Assembly: GCA_028281825.1 (NCBI GenBank)
Contig: JANQJC010000050.1
Location: 1 to 64,000 of the forward strand
Direction: 5' to 3'
DNA from: Flavobacteriales bacterium
Lineage (GTDB): Bacteria > Bacteroidota > Bacteroidia > JANQJC01
DNA: 64,000 nucleotides
The notes below the pieces were generated by a model that worked only from the letters and a program-made list of their open reading frames with translations, had not been told where the DNA came from and ran no database searches. Within the stretch, counting starts at the first letter, position 1; each line of letters opens with the position of its first letter. Below, in pieces: positions 1-9,037 of this stretch. The position numbers and the translations under genes were made by a program.

Positions 1-1329
1 CTTGTCCCAGTTCTCGTCGCTGCCTATATATTTTTCTTTATTCTCAGGGTCTCTCAATGATATCTGCGCTTTGAAGTCCTTGAAATCCAATGCGTTGAAT
101 ACATAAAGCACCAGGTCAATCACTTTCATAAACTCCTCGCCTACCTGGTCAGGACGGCAAAAGATATGCGCATCATCCTGAGTGAAACCACGCACCCTTG
201 TGAGGCCATGTAACTCGCCACTCTGCTCATAGCGATATACCGTACCAAACTCGGCGAGCCTTAGTGGTAAATCCTTGTATGAACGTGGGCTTGCCTTGTA
301 CACCTCACAGTGGAAGGGGCAGTTCATTGGTTTCAGGAAAAACTCTTCATCAGGGTTGGGAGTTTTAATCGGTTGGAATGAATCTTCGCCGTATTTCTCA
401 TAGTGCCCTGAAGTAACGAACAAGTTTTTATGCCCAATATGTGGTGTACCTACTTGCACGTAGCCACTGTTTCTCTGTGCTTTTTTCAGGAAGTTCTCCA
501 ATCTCTCTCTTAGTGCAGCACCTTTGGGTAACCACAATGGCAGGCCTGCGCCTACCTTTTCTGAGAAAGTGAACAATTCCAACTCGGCGCCTAATTTCCT
601 GTGGTCGCGCTTTTCAGCTTCTTCCAGCAAGTGCAGGTATTCATCCAAGTCTTTGTTCTTCTCAAAGGTGATACCGTAAATGCGTGTCAACTGCTTGCGG
701 CTTTCATCACCACGCCAGTAAGCTCCAGCCACTTTCAATAACTTGATGGCTTTTATCTTGCTGGTATTGGGTATATGCGGCCCACGGCACAAATCAGTAA
801 AATTACCTTGTGTATAAAAGGTTATCTCCCCGTCATTAAGACCTTCCAATAGCTCCAGCTTATATTCATCACCTTTCTCCCTAAAGTAAGCAATGGCTTC
901 AGCCTTGGGCACTTCTTTCCTCACATACTCGCTTTTCTTTTGTGCCAACTCTTTCATCTTGGCCTCTATCTTCGCGAAGTCATCAGTAGATAGTTTTCTA
1001 TCGCCTAGGTCTATATCATAGTAAAAACCACGCTCAATGGGTGGACCAATACCAAACTTCACGCCCGGGTAAAGTTCTTCCAGTGCCTCAGCCATAAGGT
1101 GGGCGCTTGAATGCCAAAAAGCATACATACCATCATCATCCCTACCCGTGAGCAGCACCAGGTTTGCATCGGTATTGATAGGGCGTGTAGCATCCCATAT
1201 CTCACCATCAACCTTTGCTGCCAATACATTGCGTGCCAGTCCCTCACTGATGGACATGGCTACATCCATAGCAGTAGCGCCTTTCTCAAACTGCTTTACA
1301 CTTCCGTCGGGTAAAGTAATGTTAATCAT
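1..1329 (-). CDS. thrS: Threonyl-tRNA synthetase, 3' end cut by window edge
   Basis: Class II aminoacyl-tRNA synthetase that charges tRNA-Thr in the cytoplasm. About 443 N-terminal residues lie in the window; the C-terminal part of the catalytic core and the anticodon-binding domain are off the left edge. Domains in order are the TGS domain (about 1-62, starting [14 protein letters not shown]), the editing domain with its HxxxH (FWHSSAHLM, near residue 73) and a CRGPH motif near 180, and the start of the class II core with MNCPFH and a motif 2 region reading GTVYRYE then [12 protein letters not shown]. The ATG at 1327-1329 gives the usual N-terminus. No neighbour is obviously co-transcribed. 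The identification is firm. Confidence 0.97.
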   Translation of the reverse strand, partial: MINITLPDGSVKQFEKGATAMDVAMSISEGLARNVLAAKVDGEIWDATRPINTDANLVLLTGRDDDGMYAFWHSSAHLMAEALEELYPGVKFGIGPPIERGFYYDIDLGDRKLSTDDFAKIEAKMKELAQKKSEYVRKEVPKAEAIAYFREKGDEYKLELLEGLNDGEITFYTQGNFTDLCRGPHIPNTSKIKAIKLLKVAGAYWRGDESRKQLTRIYGITFEKNKDLDEYLHLLEEAEKRDHRKLGAELELFTFSEKVGAGLPLWLPKGAALRERLENFLKKAQRNSGYVQVGTPHIGHKNLFVTSGHYEKYGEDSFQPIKTPNPDEEFFLKPMNCPFHCEVYKASPRSYKDLPLRLAEFGTVYRYEQSGELHGLTRVRGFTQDDAHIFCRPDQVGEEFMKVIDLVLYVFNALDFKDFKAQISLRDPENKEKYIGSDENWDK

Positions 1330-1450
1330 CTCTGCTCTTTGATTTCAAGGGGGCAAATATACTATTTAGCCATGAGCTATTAGCCATTAGTTCTTAGGTT
1401 TTTGGTTGAGTTATCAAGTTATGAATGTTGAGAAAGTTTGGAAAGTTGGC

Positions 1451-1474
1451 AGTTTACAATTTGCAGTTGGCAAT
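1451..1474 (+). repeat. Dispersed intergenic repeat, copy 1
   Basis: This 24-nt stretch begins AGTTTACAATTTG and ends GTTGGCAAT. It matches 9444-9467 at 23 of 24 positions. Both copies are intergenic, which suggests a dispersed non-coding repeat. Confidence 0.6.
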
Positions 1475-1548
1475 ATCGCGTTTGTCATTCTGATTCCGAA
1501 TACTTTCGGAAGTGGCAGGAATTGGCGTATTGTGCCCTCATCCCCAAC

Positions 1549-1568
1549 CCTTCTCCCCAAGGAGAAGG
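1549..1568. repeat. Palindrome CCTTCTCC-CCAA-GGAGAAGG
   Basis: Perfect 8-bp arms with a 4-nt loop, followed within 35 nt by a second G/C-rich inverted segment. No T-tract follows directly, so it looks more like a REP-type palindromic repeat than a terminator. Confidence 0.55.
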
Positions 1569-1630
1569 GAGTTTAAAGTCCCTCGCCTGAGGGAGAGGGA
1601 TATAGGGAGAGGGCTTTTACCAAGCTAATC

Positions 1631-2110
1631 CTAAAACAACCTATTGGAGTTTCTCACCTTGCCGCCGATTAGCCAGATGTAAAACCTGAAGAAGCTATTG
1701 ATGGGCTGTATGGCATCCCAGTGGTCAAGTATTTCACCATCCACTACCTTCCACCTGTCTGTGATGATGAAGCCATACTTTTCATTTCCCCTGTTTTTGG
1801 CTTTGGTAGTAACGTGTGAGTGGAACACTACCATATCACCACTGGCCATGATGTATTTCACATCATAACTATACTCAGGAAAATTCTTCACGAAACCCTT
1901 CACATAACCAATAAGCCCCGTTATACCTTCTGGTATGGCTAGGTTGTGCTGCACGTAATTATGGTTCCCGAACTTGTTCTGGATATAATCAAAGTCGTGC
2001 TCATTCATTAGGTGTTGAATAAAGTCTGCCACTACTGCTGCATTCTTTTTTTCAGCCTCTGTCCAGTGTGGTAGGCTTAGCTTCTCGAAATCTATCTTTT
2101 GTACGTTCAT
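1631..2110 (-). CDS. SnoaL-like (NTF2-fold) ester cyclase family protein
   Basis: A 159-aa cytoplasmic protein of the SnoaL-like polyketide cyclase/ester cyclase group, a small NTF2-like barrel. Visible family features are the helical start (AAVVADFIQHLMNEHDFD), the YVQHN segment, and a closing pattern of ITDRWKVVDGEILDHWD that lines the barrel pocket. No signal peptide is present. It is divergent from the TetR-family gene at 2218, with two operator-like palindromes between them, so it is probably repressed by that regulator. The substrate cannot be inferred; in this family it ranges from polyketides to unknown small molecules. Confidence 0.8.
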   Translation of the reverse strand: MNVQKIDFEKLSLPHWTEAEKKNAAVVADFIQHLMNEHDFDYIQNKFGNHNYVQHNLAIPEGITGLIGYVKGFVKNFPEYSYDVKYIMASGDMVVFHSHVTTKAKNRGNEKYGFIITDRWKVVDGEILDHWDAIQPINSFFRFYIWLIGGKVRNSNRLF

Positions 2111-2142
2111 TTCTTTACAGTTTTAATGTGTAATGTTCTATT

Positions 2143-2159
2143 TTGTACCGAATGGTCAA
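2143..2159. promoter_or_regulatory. Operator-like palindrome 1 for the TetR regulator
   Basis: TTGTACCGAATGGTCAA is an imperfect inverted repeat (TTG-ACC / GGT-CAA) in the 107-nt divergent region between the SnoaL-like gene and the TetR gene. It resembles the second site at 2174-2191, sharing the TTGTACC left arm and an -CAA right end. This is the usual layout of an autoregulated TetR pair. Confidence 0.6.
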
Positions 2160-2173
2160 ATATATAAATTATT

Positions 2174-2191
2174 TTGTACCAATCAGTACAA
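2174..2191. promoter_or_regulatory. Operator-like palindrome 2 for the TetR regulator
   Basis: TTGTACCAATCAGTACAA has 6-bp perfect arms (TTGTAC / GTACAA) around a 6-nt centre. It lies 15-32 nt upstream of the -7 box at 2206-2213, where a bound repressor would hinder RNA polymerase. Confidence 0.65.
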
Positions 2192-2205
2192 TTAAAACAA
2201 TTTTG

Positions 2206-2213
2206 TATTTTTG
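2206..2213 (+). promoter_or_regulatory. Bacteroidota -7 box TATTTTTG before the TetR gene
   Basis: This is an exact TAnnTTTG match ending only 4 nt before the ATG at 2218. Transcription would start at or next to the start codon, implying a leaderless or near-leaderless mRNA. Confidence 0.55.
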
Positions 2214-2217
2214 AGCC

Positions 2218-2787
2218 ATGCCACGGACAAAAGACTTTAATGAAGAAGAAGCCTTGCTAAAAGCCCTGAACCTTTTCTGGACAAAGGGCTATGAAGCTAC
2301 TTCGCTCAGCGACCTGACTACCCACCTGGGTATAGGTAAGGGTAGTTTTTACGACACATTTGGCAGCAAAAAAAAACTGCTTAACAGGTCGTTGGAAGTA
2401 TACCGGTCACAGGCTTACACATTACTCATGGCAGCTTTAAATGCAAAAGAAGACAGGATTGAAGGCATCAAAAACCTGATAGCCCTACACACTGAAACGA
2501 TGCTATCGAGCAATGCTTCAAAAGGCTGCTTTGTGGCAAACTCAACTGCTGAATTGGCTAGTGATGAAACTGTTAGCGCAGTATTGAAAGACCACAATAC
2601 CAATATGAAGGCAGGCATAGTAGCTTATTTAAAAGCTAGCAACATAACTACTGATAGTGCAGCACTTGCCGACCTGATACTCAGCCACCTTTCGGGTATC
2701 AGTTTACTATCAAAGATTATCACCGACCCCAAAAGGTTCAAAGCTGCTAATACTGCTTTTATAAAGGCTGTGGCAGCTATTGGTTGA
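2218..2787 (+). CDS. TetR/AcrR family transcriptional regulator
   Basis: A 189-aa repressor-type protein. The N-terminal 50 residues form the TetR helix-turn-helix: EEALLKALNLFWTKGYEATS, then SDLTTHLGIGKGSFYDTFGSK with the recognition helix around GSFYDTFG. The C-terminal region (60-189) is the helical ligand-binding and dimerisation domain. One TSLSDL- and GKGSFY-type signature places it near regulators of detoxification genes. It is divergent from the SnoaL-like gene, with two candidate operators in the shared promoter region. The ligand is unknown. Its stop codon is 2 nt from that of the convergent gene at 2790. Confidence 0.9.
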   Translation: MPRTKDFNEEEALLKALNLFWTKGYEATSLSDLTTHLGIGKGSFYDTFGSKKKLLNRSLEVYRSQAYTLLMAALNAKEDRIEGIKNLIALHTETMLSSNASKGCFVANSTAELASDETVSAVLKDHNTNMKAGIVAYLKASNITTDSAALADLILSHLSGISLLSKIITDPKRFKAANTAFIKAVAAIG

Positions 2788-2789
2788 TG

Positions 2790-3539
2790 CTACCCACCGT
2801 CTTGTTTGCTTTGCTCTGCTTTTATTCGTTCAAGCCTTGCCTTGCTGATATGCAAAGGTGGTTTTGGTGGTGTAGGCGGTGGTGGTGGCTTGGCCAATTG
2901 TATTGAGGCCCAGTTGAAGAAGTGTTTTTTAACTTCTTTGATATCCTTATCCAGTTCACCTTTGATGCGCATTTCCCAGATAAACTCATTTAATAGTTGG
3001 CGTATGCGTGCATCTGTGGTTTTCTTCATTATGGCTATCTCATTGAGCCATCTCTCTGAGTTTTTTATTTCATATATAATTTGATCTTCTGTTAATTGTT
3101 TTTTCTCTCCGCTCGGCACATTATCATTTACATTTTGATTCTCTTTTTCATTGGCATTAAGATTCTCATTTGCATTTACATTATCATTAAGGGGTTTTTC
3201 AGAATCGCCTTGGGGGTTATCTAGGGGTTTACTAAAATCACCCTGGGGGTTATCTAGGGGTTTTTTAGGGGTTTCTGTTTTTGATGGCCTACCACCTTTT
3301 TTACCATGCTCACTCCCCTTCTTTCCATTTTTGATACTTGCCCTGTATCGCTTGGCATTAGCGTCTAATTGAGGACGTATCAATAACCACATACCCTCAT
3401 TAATGGGGTTGGTGAATTGAGGTTCATTTTTGGTGAATGAAAAATCTGATATCGCATTCCACATTTCCAGTTGATATTCTTCTGGTAACTTACGAATGGC
3501 ATCTGTGAATGACTTGTAGATAACTATGCTATCTTTCAT
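2790..3539 (-). CDS. Orphan phage-replication-like protein (DUF6291/DUF7833-like)
   Basis: A 249-aa protein of the type found in Bacteroidota prophages and mobile elements next to replication genes. The N-terminal ~85 residues (KLPEEYQLEMWNAISDF, then an Arg/Lys-rich segment with KKGSEHGKKGGRPSK) match the phage-associated DUF6291 pattern as I remember it. The middle is low complexity: PLDNPQGD occurs twice and is followed by an Asn-rich NVNANENLNANE stretch. The C-terminal ~90 residues hold a helical domain ending in a Pro-rich PPPPPTPPKPP segment and a basic tail. No phage neighbours are seen, so it may be a remnant of an excised element. The family assignment is from memory. Confidence 0.65.
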   Translation of the reverse strand: MKDSIVIYKSFTDAIRKLPEEYQLEMWNAISDFSFTKNEPQFTNPINEGMWLLIRPQLDANAKRYRASIKNGKKGSEHGKKGGRPSKTETPKKPLDNPQGDFSKPLDNPQGDSEKPLNDNVNANENLNANEKENQNVNDNVPSGEKKQLTEDQIIYEIKNSERWLNEIAIMKKTTDARIRQLLNEFIWEMRIKGELDKDIKEVKKHFFNWASIQLAKPPPPPTPPKPPLHISKARLERIKAEQSKQDGG

Positions 3540-3693
3540 GGTTTGGTGGTTAAAAATGTATACTTACAAATATACTCAAAAAGTAAATATAATTTACATA
3601 TTGTAAATAAATATACTACCTGATTGCGAGTGAGCATAAAGTAGCACAACACATTCAAAAAGAACAAAGCTCAAGCTATAACCTTGCACGCCC

Positions 3694-3701
3694 TACTTTC
3701 G
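3694..3701 (+). promoter_or_regulatory. -7 box TACTTTCG for the histidine kinase gene
   Basis: One mismatch to TAnnTTTG. It would give a leader of about 28 nt before the ATG at 3735. Confidence 0.4.
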
Positions 3702-3734
3702 TAGCAATATAGTTTAGCACCTGTAGCCAGAGCT

Positions 3735-5762
3735 ATGAGGAGAGTATTACCCAAGCCATATATCCACACCTTGCTGTTTACCCTGGTGCTTTTACTGGGT
3801 GCTATGGTAATGCTCGGCTGGCTTCTGAAAATACCAGCACTGGTGCAAGTACTGCCTACCTTATCCCCTATGCAGTTTAATAATGCCCTGTGCTTTCTGA
3901 TATTTGGCTTATGCGGCATCTTTTATACCCTCAACTGGAAAACACCTTATATAACTTTTATTGTTTTAGGTTTGCTATTATCAGGGCTTACCTTTATTCA
4001 GTATCCTTTAGGGATTGACTTTGGTATTGACCAATTGCTCATGAAAGAAGAAAGTGTAGTGCAAACGGCTCACCCAGGACGTATGGCACCCAATTCAGCC
4101 ATCGGTCACTTTTTTGCTTTTCTATCCTTTTTTCTACTCTCCATTGGCAAGCCTTTTTATATAAGGTCAGCTGGATGGGCAGGTGCACTGGTGCTGGGAG
4201 CTGGTATTGTTTCCCTTTCAGGGTACATCATTGACCCTACGGGTGGCTACAGTTGGGGATTATACACCCAAATGGCCTTACATACCTCTTTAGGTTTTAT
4301 TTTGTCAGGTGCGGCCCTGGGTTTTACAGTTATCCCCAAACGTATGCGGATTGAGAAAAGCCGATTCAATTTATGGCCCTATCAGGTAATATTGATGGCA
4401 ATGGTTTTCTTTATCGACCTACAGATACCACAAGGTGTGGCTGTTGGCCTGCTGTATTTTATACCTGTTATGGTTTCGTGGTTTTTCCGCGACCGTAAAA
4501 ACATACTAATAGTAGCAGGTATAGCCAATGCACTGATTGTATTGGATATAATATTTGCCACTGAAAGCTTTGAGCGTGAAGCAGTCATCTTTAACCAGGT
4601 TATGAGTATTATAAATGTTTGGGTTGCAGCAGCTATCTTCTATTACTTGAAAACATCTGTACAAAAACGACAAGAAGCTGACACTAAATTCAAGTTGGCT
4701 GTAAAAGGAACCACTGCGGGTATATGGGAATGGATGGATGTGAGCAAGGACAAAGAATGGTGGTCGCCAACATTTTATGAATTGCTTGGCTACAAAAACG
4801 AGGAGATAGAGGCATCACTACAAACCTTTGCCGGCCTACTACACCCTGACGATAAGGAGGCTACCTTTAAACTAGTTGATGAACATTTTGAAAAGAAAAA
4901 GCCGTTTGTAATCGAGTACCGCCTAAAGCATAAATCAGGACAATATAAATGGTTCTTAGGCTCTGGTCAAGCTATATGGGATGATGATGACCAACCTAAA
5001 AGTATGGTGGGGACTATTATCAATATCCACCCTAAAAAAGCAGCCGAACAAGCTGAAAGAGAGAGAGCTGCACAACTGGAGAAGAAGAACAAAGAACTGG
5101 AAGAGCTCACCTATATCACTTCTCACGATTTGCAAGAACCGGTGCGCACCATAGCTAGTTTTTCAGAACTATTGGCGCAGGAGTATTATGACCAGCTTGA
5201 TGAAGAAGGGCGGCAATATCTTGATTTCATTAAGCAATCAAGTGAGCGCTCTCAGGAATTGATAGTTGACCTATTGGAGTATAACCGTATTGGTGCTGAT
5301 AGCAACATGCAGGAAGTAAACCTTGAAAAACTGGTGGAAGGCGTTTTAACCGACCTCTCAATACTGATACAACAAAAGCATGCCCAAATAAATATTGATA
5401 AACTACCCCTTGTAAAAGGCCACCCTACTGAGTTACGCCTGTTACTCCAAAACTTGATAAGTAATGCCATCAAATTTCACCAACCAGGCACTAGTCCTGA
5501 AATATCACTTAGAACCCAAAAGCAAAATGGTTATTGCACCATAGCCATTAAAGACAACGGAATTGGCATAGACCAAAAACACCTTGACCTTATTTTCGTT
5601 ATATTCAAGCGTCTGCACAGCAGAAATGATTTTGAAGGCACGGGAATTGGCCTGGCCCATTGCAAAAAGATAGTTGAACACCACGGTGGCAAGATTTGGG
5701 TAGAGTCAACAATTGGTGAAGGCAGTACTTTCTATTTTACCATACCTGTTTCTGAGGCTTAG
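3735..5762 (+). CDS. Membrane PAS-domain sensor histidine kinase
   Basis: A 675-aa inner-membrane sensor kinase. About eight hydrophobic segments fill residues 10-305. A PAS fold follows at about 312-440 (FKLAVKGTTAGIWEWMD, LLHPDDKEA, WFLGSGQAIWD), then a short coiled coil. The HisKA box YITSHDLQEPVRTI has phospho-acceptor His464 and is of the phytochrome-like HDLQEPLR type. The HATPase_c domain has its N box (LLLQNLISNAIKF), G1 (DNGIGID) and G2 (GTGIGLAHCKKIVEHHGGKI). No response regulator is adjacent, so the partner must lie elsewhere. The membrane part resembles a MASE-type sensor but was not assigned to a named family. The signal is unknown. Confidence 0.92.
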   Translation: MRRVLPKPYIHTLLFTLVLLLGAMVMLGWLLKIPALVQVLPTLSPMQFNNALCFLIFGLCGIFYTLNWKTPYITFIVLGLLLSGLTFIQYPLGIDFGIDQLLMKEESVVQTAHPGRMAPNSAIGHFFAFLSFFLLSIGKPFYIRSAGWAGALVLGAGIVSLSGYIIDPTGGYSWGLYTQMALHTSLGFILSGAALGFTVIPKRMRIEKSRFNLWPYQVILMAMVFFIDLQIPQGVAVGLLYFIPVMVSWFFRDRKNILIVAGIANALIVLDIIFATESFEREAVIFNQVMSIINVWVAAAIFYYLKTSVQKRQEADTKFKLAVKGTTAGIWEWMDVSKDKEWWSPTFYELLGYKNEEIEASLQTFAGLLHPDDKEATFKLVDEHFEKKKPFVIEYRLKHKSGQYKWFLGSGQAIWDDDDQPKSMVGTIINIHPKKAAEQAERERAAQLEKKNKELEELTYITSHDLQEPVRTIASFSELLAQEYYDQLDEEGRQYLDFIKQSSERSQELIVDLLEYNRIGADSNMQEVNLEKLVEGVLTDLSILIQQKHAQINIDKLPLVKGHPTELRLLLQNLISNAIKFHQPGTSPEISLRTQKQNGYCTIAIKDNGIGIDQKHLDLIFVIFKRLHSRNDFEGTGIGLAHCKKIVEHHGGKIWVESTIGEGSTFYFTIPVSEA

Positions 5763-5850
5763 AAACTGAACTAAGACAAAACTTTACTGTTTCATAAGGC
5801 AAGTTTGGTTGTTATGCCTTACATTTACTACTTAAACCAAACCGATAGTT

Positions 5851-6300
5851 ATGTCAACAGATTACAAACCCAAAGGCTGCCAGGATGTGATACCCTACCT
5901 GATAATGCCTGACATTAAAGCGCTAACCGAGTTCATCAAAAAAACTTTTGACAATGCTACCGAGGTAAGCATGATGCCCGACGATAAAGGCAACGTGATG
6001 CATGGTGAAATGACCATTGGTGACAGCAGGATAATGATGGGACAATCAAGCGAGCAGTTTGCTTCTATGCCTATGATGTTTTATATCTATGTGAAAGATG
6101 TAGATGCAACTTACCAAAGAGCCTTAGATGCTGGGGCAACCTCTGTGCGCCCTGTGGAAAACCAGTTTTATGGAGACCGTAGTGGAGGCGTTGTAGACCA
6201 ATGGGGCAACCAATGGTGGCTTGGAACTAAGATTGAGGATGTGAGCGATGAAGAAATGGAGAAAAGACACCAGGAATATGTAGAAAGCCAGAAGCAATAG
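5851..6300 (+). CDS. VOC family protein, PhnB/YdcJ-like
   Basis: A 149-aa cytoplasmic protein of the vicinal oxygen chelate (glyoxalase/bleomycin-resistance) superfamily. PhnB-type features are an opening DVIPYLIMPDIKALTEFIKK, the central HGEMTIGDSRIMMGQ strand pair, VKDVDATYQRALDAGATSV, and the closing FYGDRSGGVVDQWGNQWWLGT. The function of this subfamily is generally unknown. The next gene starts within its stop codon (TAG/GTG share one base), so the two are probably translated together. Confidence 0.85.
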   Translation: MSTDYKPKGCQDVIPYLIMPDIKALTEFIKKTFDNATEVSMMPDDKGNVMHGEMTIGDSRIMMGQSSEQFASMPMMFYIYVKDVDATYQRALDAGATSVRPVENQFYGDRSGGVVDQWGNQWWLGTKIEDVSDEEMEKRHQEYVESQKQ

Positions 6301-6530
6301 TGAGAAAAATAAAACTGATTTGGGATTTTCGTGGGCCTGATGCAGAAGGTATTGCTAAACACCATGCTATCCACCTAAGGGAGTTTGCCAAGAGGGAGAA
6401 CATTACCAGCGATGACATTGGGCATACGCCAGTGAGTGATATGTATTGTATCGCCTATATGGTGGTAGAAGAAAAAGATATGATACCCGCCCGGGATGCC
6501 CTTCGCCCACACCGCGGAGAAGTGGCTTAA
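6300..6530 (+). CDS. Small conserved-looking protein, function unknown
   Basis: A 76-aa protein with a GTG start that overlaps the stop of the VOC gene by one base. The sequence has LIWDFRGPDAEGIAKHHAIH near the start and MYCIAYMVVEEKD followed by ARDALRPHRGEVA at the end. It has no signal peptide or membrane segment. The tight coupling suggests that it works with the VOC protein or is at least co-expressed. It was not recognised as a named family. An alternative is that the reading frame is fortuitous, but its protein-like composition and exact overlap argue against that. Confidence 0.6.
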   Translation: MRKIKLIWDFRGPDAEGIAKHHAIHLREFAKRENITSDDIGHTPVSDMYCIAYMVVEEKDMIPARDALRPHRGEVA

Positions 6531-6543
6531 GCCCTCTCCCTAT
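6529..6543 (-). repeat. 15-mer shared with 1602-1616 (inverted)
   Basis: AAGCCCTCTCCCTAT at the end of the small gene is the exact reverse complement of 1602-1616. It appears to be part of the same C/T-rich intergenic repeat family. Confidence 0.5.
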
Positions 6544-6555
6544 GGGTAAAGGCTT

Positions 6556-8892
6556 CTATAGCTCCACCCTATATTTGATAACAGGCAATATCCCAATATG
6601 GGATTTGCTCTTGAACGAGTTAGTTTCCGGGTCATAATCCCGATGCACTTCGTTACGGTGATTGGTAGCGTTTTGCACGTCTAAAGACAACTCCCAGGCC
6701 CAGCGAGGGTTATTTTTGCGATAACTTACACTGGCATCTACCCTGAAATAATTGGTAGCCCTATCCGTGAAACCTTCTTCCCAAAGCCGCTCTTCAAGTC
6801 CGCTTATGGCCGATGCCTCATAATCTATGGGGTAATACCTACGCCCGCCAGCCCACATTACACGACTATTAACCCCAATAATATTGGCCTTTGCTTTCCC
6901 AACCCTAAAGTCTTTTCCTCCTGTGAAAGTGGAGATAAAGTTACCATTATACCTTGTGCTTTTCCAAACACCATCATGACCCGTGAACTCTGAGTTGTAA
7001 AGCGAGGCCGTAAATAGTGTATACCAATTGTTTTGCAAGCCCTTTTCCACTGTAAGCTCTATACCATAGTTCCTACCCAGTCCTTCATTCACTAAGGTAT
7101 TATCCTGGTAATATTCATCCTCATTCAATACTGAGTAATACTTTCTTCCTCTTGGCCTTATAGGAACATCATAAAGATATTGGTAATAGGCTTCCACTTT
7201 GGTATTCAGCTTTGGGGTAAAGTAGTGTGTGTAGCCCAACACGGCATGTACAGCTTTGGTTAGCAGCAAATGGCTATTAGTCCTATATGCTTCATCTTCC
7301 CAAAAGGTAATCATATATGTACCAAGAGGCTCCATGCGGCTATGTATACCAGCCCCTATGTTTATCACATCTTTTGTTGTAAGCTCCCAGGTTAGCCCTA
7401 ATCTTGGCTCTACAGTGTGGCTATTATTAAGCATAAACGCAGTGTAGTGCAAGCCACTCATCATTGTAATGCGTTTATTAAAGCGGTGTTTCCACTGTGT
7501 ATAGGCTTGCAGTAAATCTGTTTCACCTCTCTCCTCACCTTCAAATAAGCTGTATGTTTCACTGTAGCGAGACACATAATGCAGATTACTAAATATAACA
7601 CCTGAGCGCAATGAGTTGCGGGCATTAAATTTAGCATTGGCTTGCACTGTATTCCTAATATAGTAATTGATGATATCACTGCGTTGCAAGGTTTGAAACT
7701 TATTATCATCATTGATATAGCCGTACTTCCACAACACATCATAGCCCGATACTGAACTGATGGCTTTCAACCATAACTTATCATTGATAAAATAGGAGTA
7801 TGACAACCCAGCAGCGCCCATGTTGTAGCCTGATATGCTTTCAGTTTGATAAAGGGTTTTAAAGAAATTGTCCTCATCTTCAATAGTGGCATCGCTTTGT
7901 CCTCCCAGCCCCCAAACGGAGAGATAGCCCTTTTTACCCGTGGGTATAAAAAAGTTAAAATTCAAATCCTGGAAACCAATCTTCAAATCACCCTGAATAT
8001 CATACCCCGTAGCTTCTATCACTGCAAGGGTAGAATAACGATAATTAATAAGATAAGATGCTTTTGACTTTTTGGTGAAAGGACCTTCCAACGCTACATC
8101 TAGACCCAAAGTACCAATTTGAAAGGCATATTCTCTTTTCTCATTGTTACCCTTCTTGTATTTTAAGTCAAACACACCAGACAGTGCATTACCATACTCA
8201 GCCGGAAAGGCACCAGTATAGAAATCACTAGTGCCCAATACATTATTGCTTAGCATACTAATACTGCCAGCCCCACCACCCTCTTGAGTCAAATGGTTTG
8301 GGCTGGGAATCTCCACCCCTTCCAATTTCCACAGCAATCCACGAGGTGAGTTGCCCCGGATAACTATTTCATTAAAAAGGTCATTAGTTGGGCGCACACC
8401 AGCAAAGGACAGTACTAACCTTGATGGGTCGTCACCAGTAGCAGCAAAACGGTCTGTTTCTTCATTGCTAAATGAGCGGGCACTCACCGTAGCCATCTCG
8501 TTCAAGGCTTGGCCTTGTTTGCGTTCATCGGTTACAACCACCGCTTTAAGTTCTGTGAGGGCTTCCTGCATATCAAAATTGGCAATCAGCTCTTTACCAG
8601 TGCTTACCAGTACCTGTGATATTACCTGCTCCTCATACCCTGTATAAGTAGCTTTGATGTCATGCCTGCCAACAGGCACTTCTTTTATCTCATAGTAACC
8701 ATCCACATCAGTGCTTGAGCCTAAGAAGTTTTCTGAAGAAAGCACTACAATACTGGCACCAATGAGTGGCTGCTTTGATTCAATATCCACTATCCTACCC
8801 CTAACCGTTTGGGTAAGTTCTTGCCCAAAAACAATGATATTTGTCAATAATAACAAACATAACAATATACATTTCGGACACCTTTTCTTCAC
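6556..8892 (-). CDS. TonB-dependent receptor with carboxypeptidase-like domain
   Basis: An outer-membrane TonB-dependent transporter of about 778 residues. From the N-terminus it has a signal peptide (KKRCPKCILLCLLLLTNIIVFGQ), a carboxypeptidase-regulatory-like beta domain (VRGRIVDIESKQPLIGASIVVLSS..., DVDGYYEIKEVPVG), a plug (DDPSRLVLSFAGVRPTNDLFNEIVIRGNSPRG) and a large barrel ending in VIKYRVEL. The longest frame begins with TTG at 8940. The in-frame GTG at 8892 places the signal peptide correctly and is preferred. No SusD partner is adjacent, so the cargo may be an ion, a siderophore or a peptide rather than a glycan. Confidence 0.9.
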   Translation of the reverse strand: MKKRCPKCILLCLLLLTNIIVFGQELTQTVRGRIVDIESKQPLIGASIVVLSSENFLGSSTDVDGYYEIKEVPVGRHDIKATYTGYEEQVISQVLVSTGKELIANFDMQEALTELKAVVVTDERKQGQALNEMATVSARSFSNEETDRFAATGDDPSRLVLSFAGVRPTNDLFNEIVIRGNSPRGLLWKLEGVEIPSPNHLTQEGGGAGSISMLSNNVLGTSDFYTGAFPAEYGNALSGVFDLKYKKGNNEKREYAFQIGTLGLDVALEGPFTKKSKASYLINYRYSTLAVIEATGYDIQGDLKIGFQDLNFNFFIPTGKKGYLSVWGLGGQSDATIEDEDNFFKTLYQTESISGYNMGAAGLSYSYFINDKLWLKAISSVSGYDVLWKYGYINDDNKFQTLQRSDIINYYIRNTVQANAKFNARNSLRSGVIFSNLHYVSRYSETYSLFEGEERGETDLLQAYTQWKHRFNKRITMMSGLHYTAFMLNNSHTVEPRLGLTWELTTKDVINIGAGIHSRMEPLGTYMITFWEDEAYRTNSHLLLTKAVHAVLGYTHYFTPKLNTKVEAYYQYLYDVPIRPRGRKYYSVLNEDEYYQDNTLVNEGLGRNYGIELTVEKGLQNNWYTLFTASLYNSEFTGHDGVWKSTRYNGNFISTFTGGKDFRVGKAKANIIGVNSRVMWAGGRRYYPIDYEASAISGLEERLWEEGFTDRATNYFRVDASVSYRKNNPRWAWELSLDVQNATNHRNEVHRDYDPETNSFKSKSHIGILPVIKYRVEL

Positions 8893-9037
8893 TATTTGCA
8901 GCTTATCGAAAACAAAAGTTACAATATTACATAGAAGCAACCTATTAAAAGGTATAGTCGTCTATTAAAATAAGGTATTTGTCTAAAACTTAGATTTAAG
9001 TTCATATCAAAGGCATAAGGTCTTATTTTTAAAAATA

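Larger units (their letters stand above)
1330..1630. other. Intergenic region with dispersed repeat fragments
   Basis: No convincing gene is present. The stretch between thrS and the SnoaL-like gene holds pieces that recur elsewhere in the window. A 24-nt unit at 1451-1474 reappears at 9444-9467 with one mismatch. A perfect palindrome sits at 1549-1568. A 15-mer, ATAGGGAGAGGGCTT, at 1602-1616 occurs inverted at 6529-6543. It looks like non-coding repeat debris. Confidence 0.6.
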
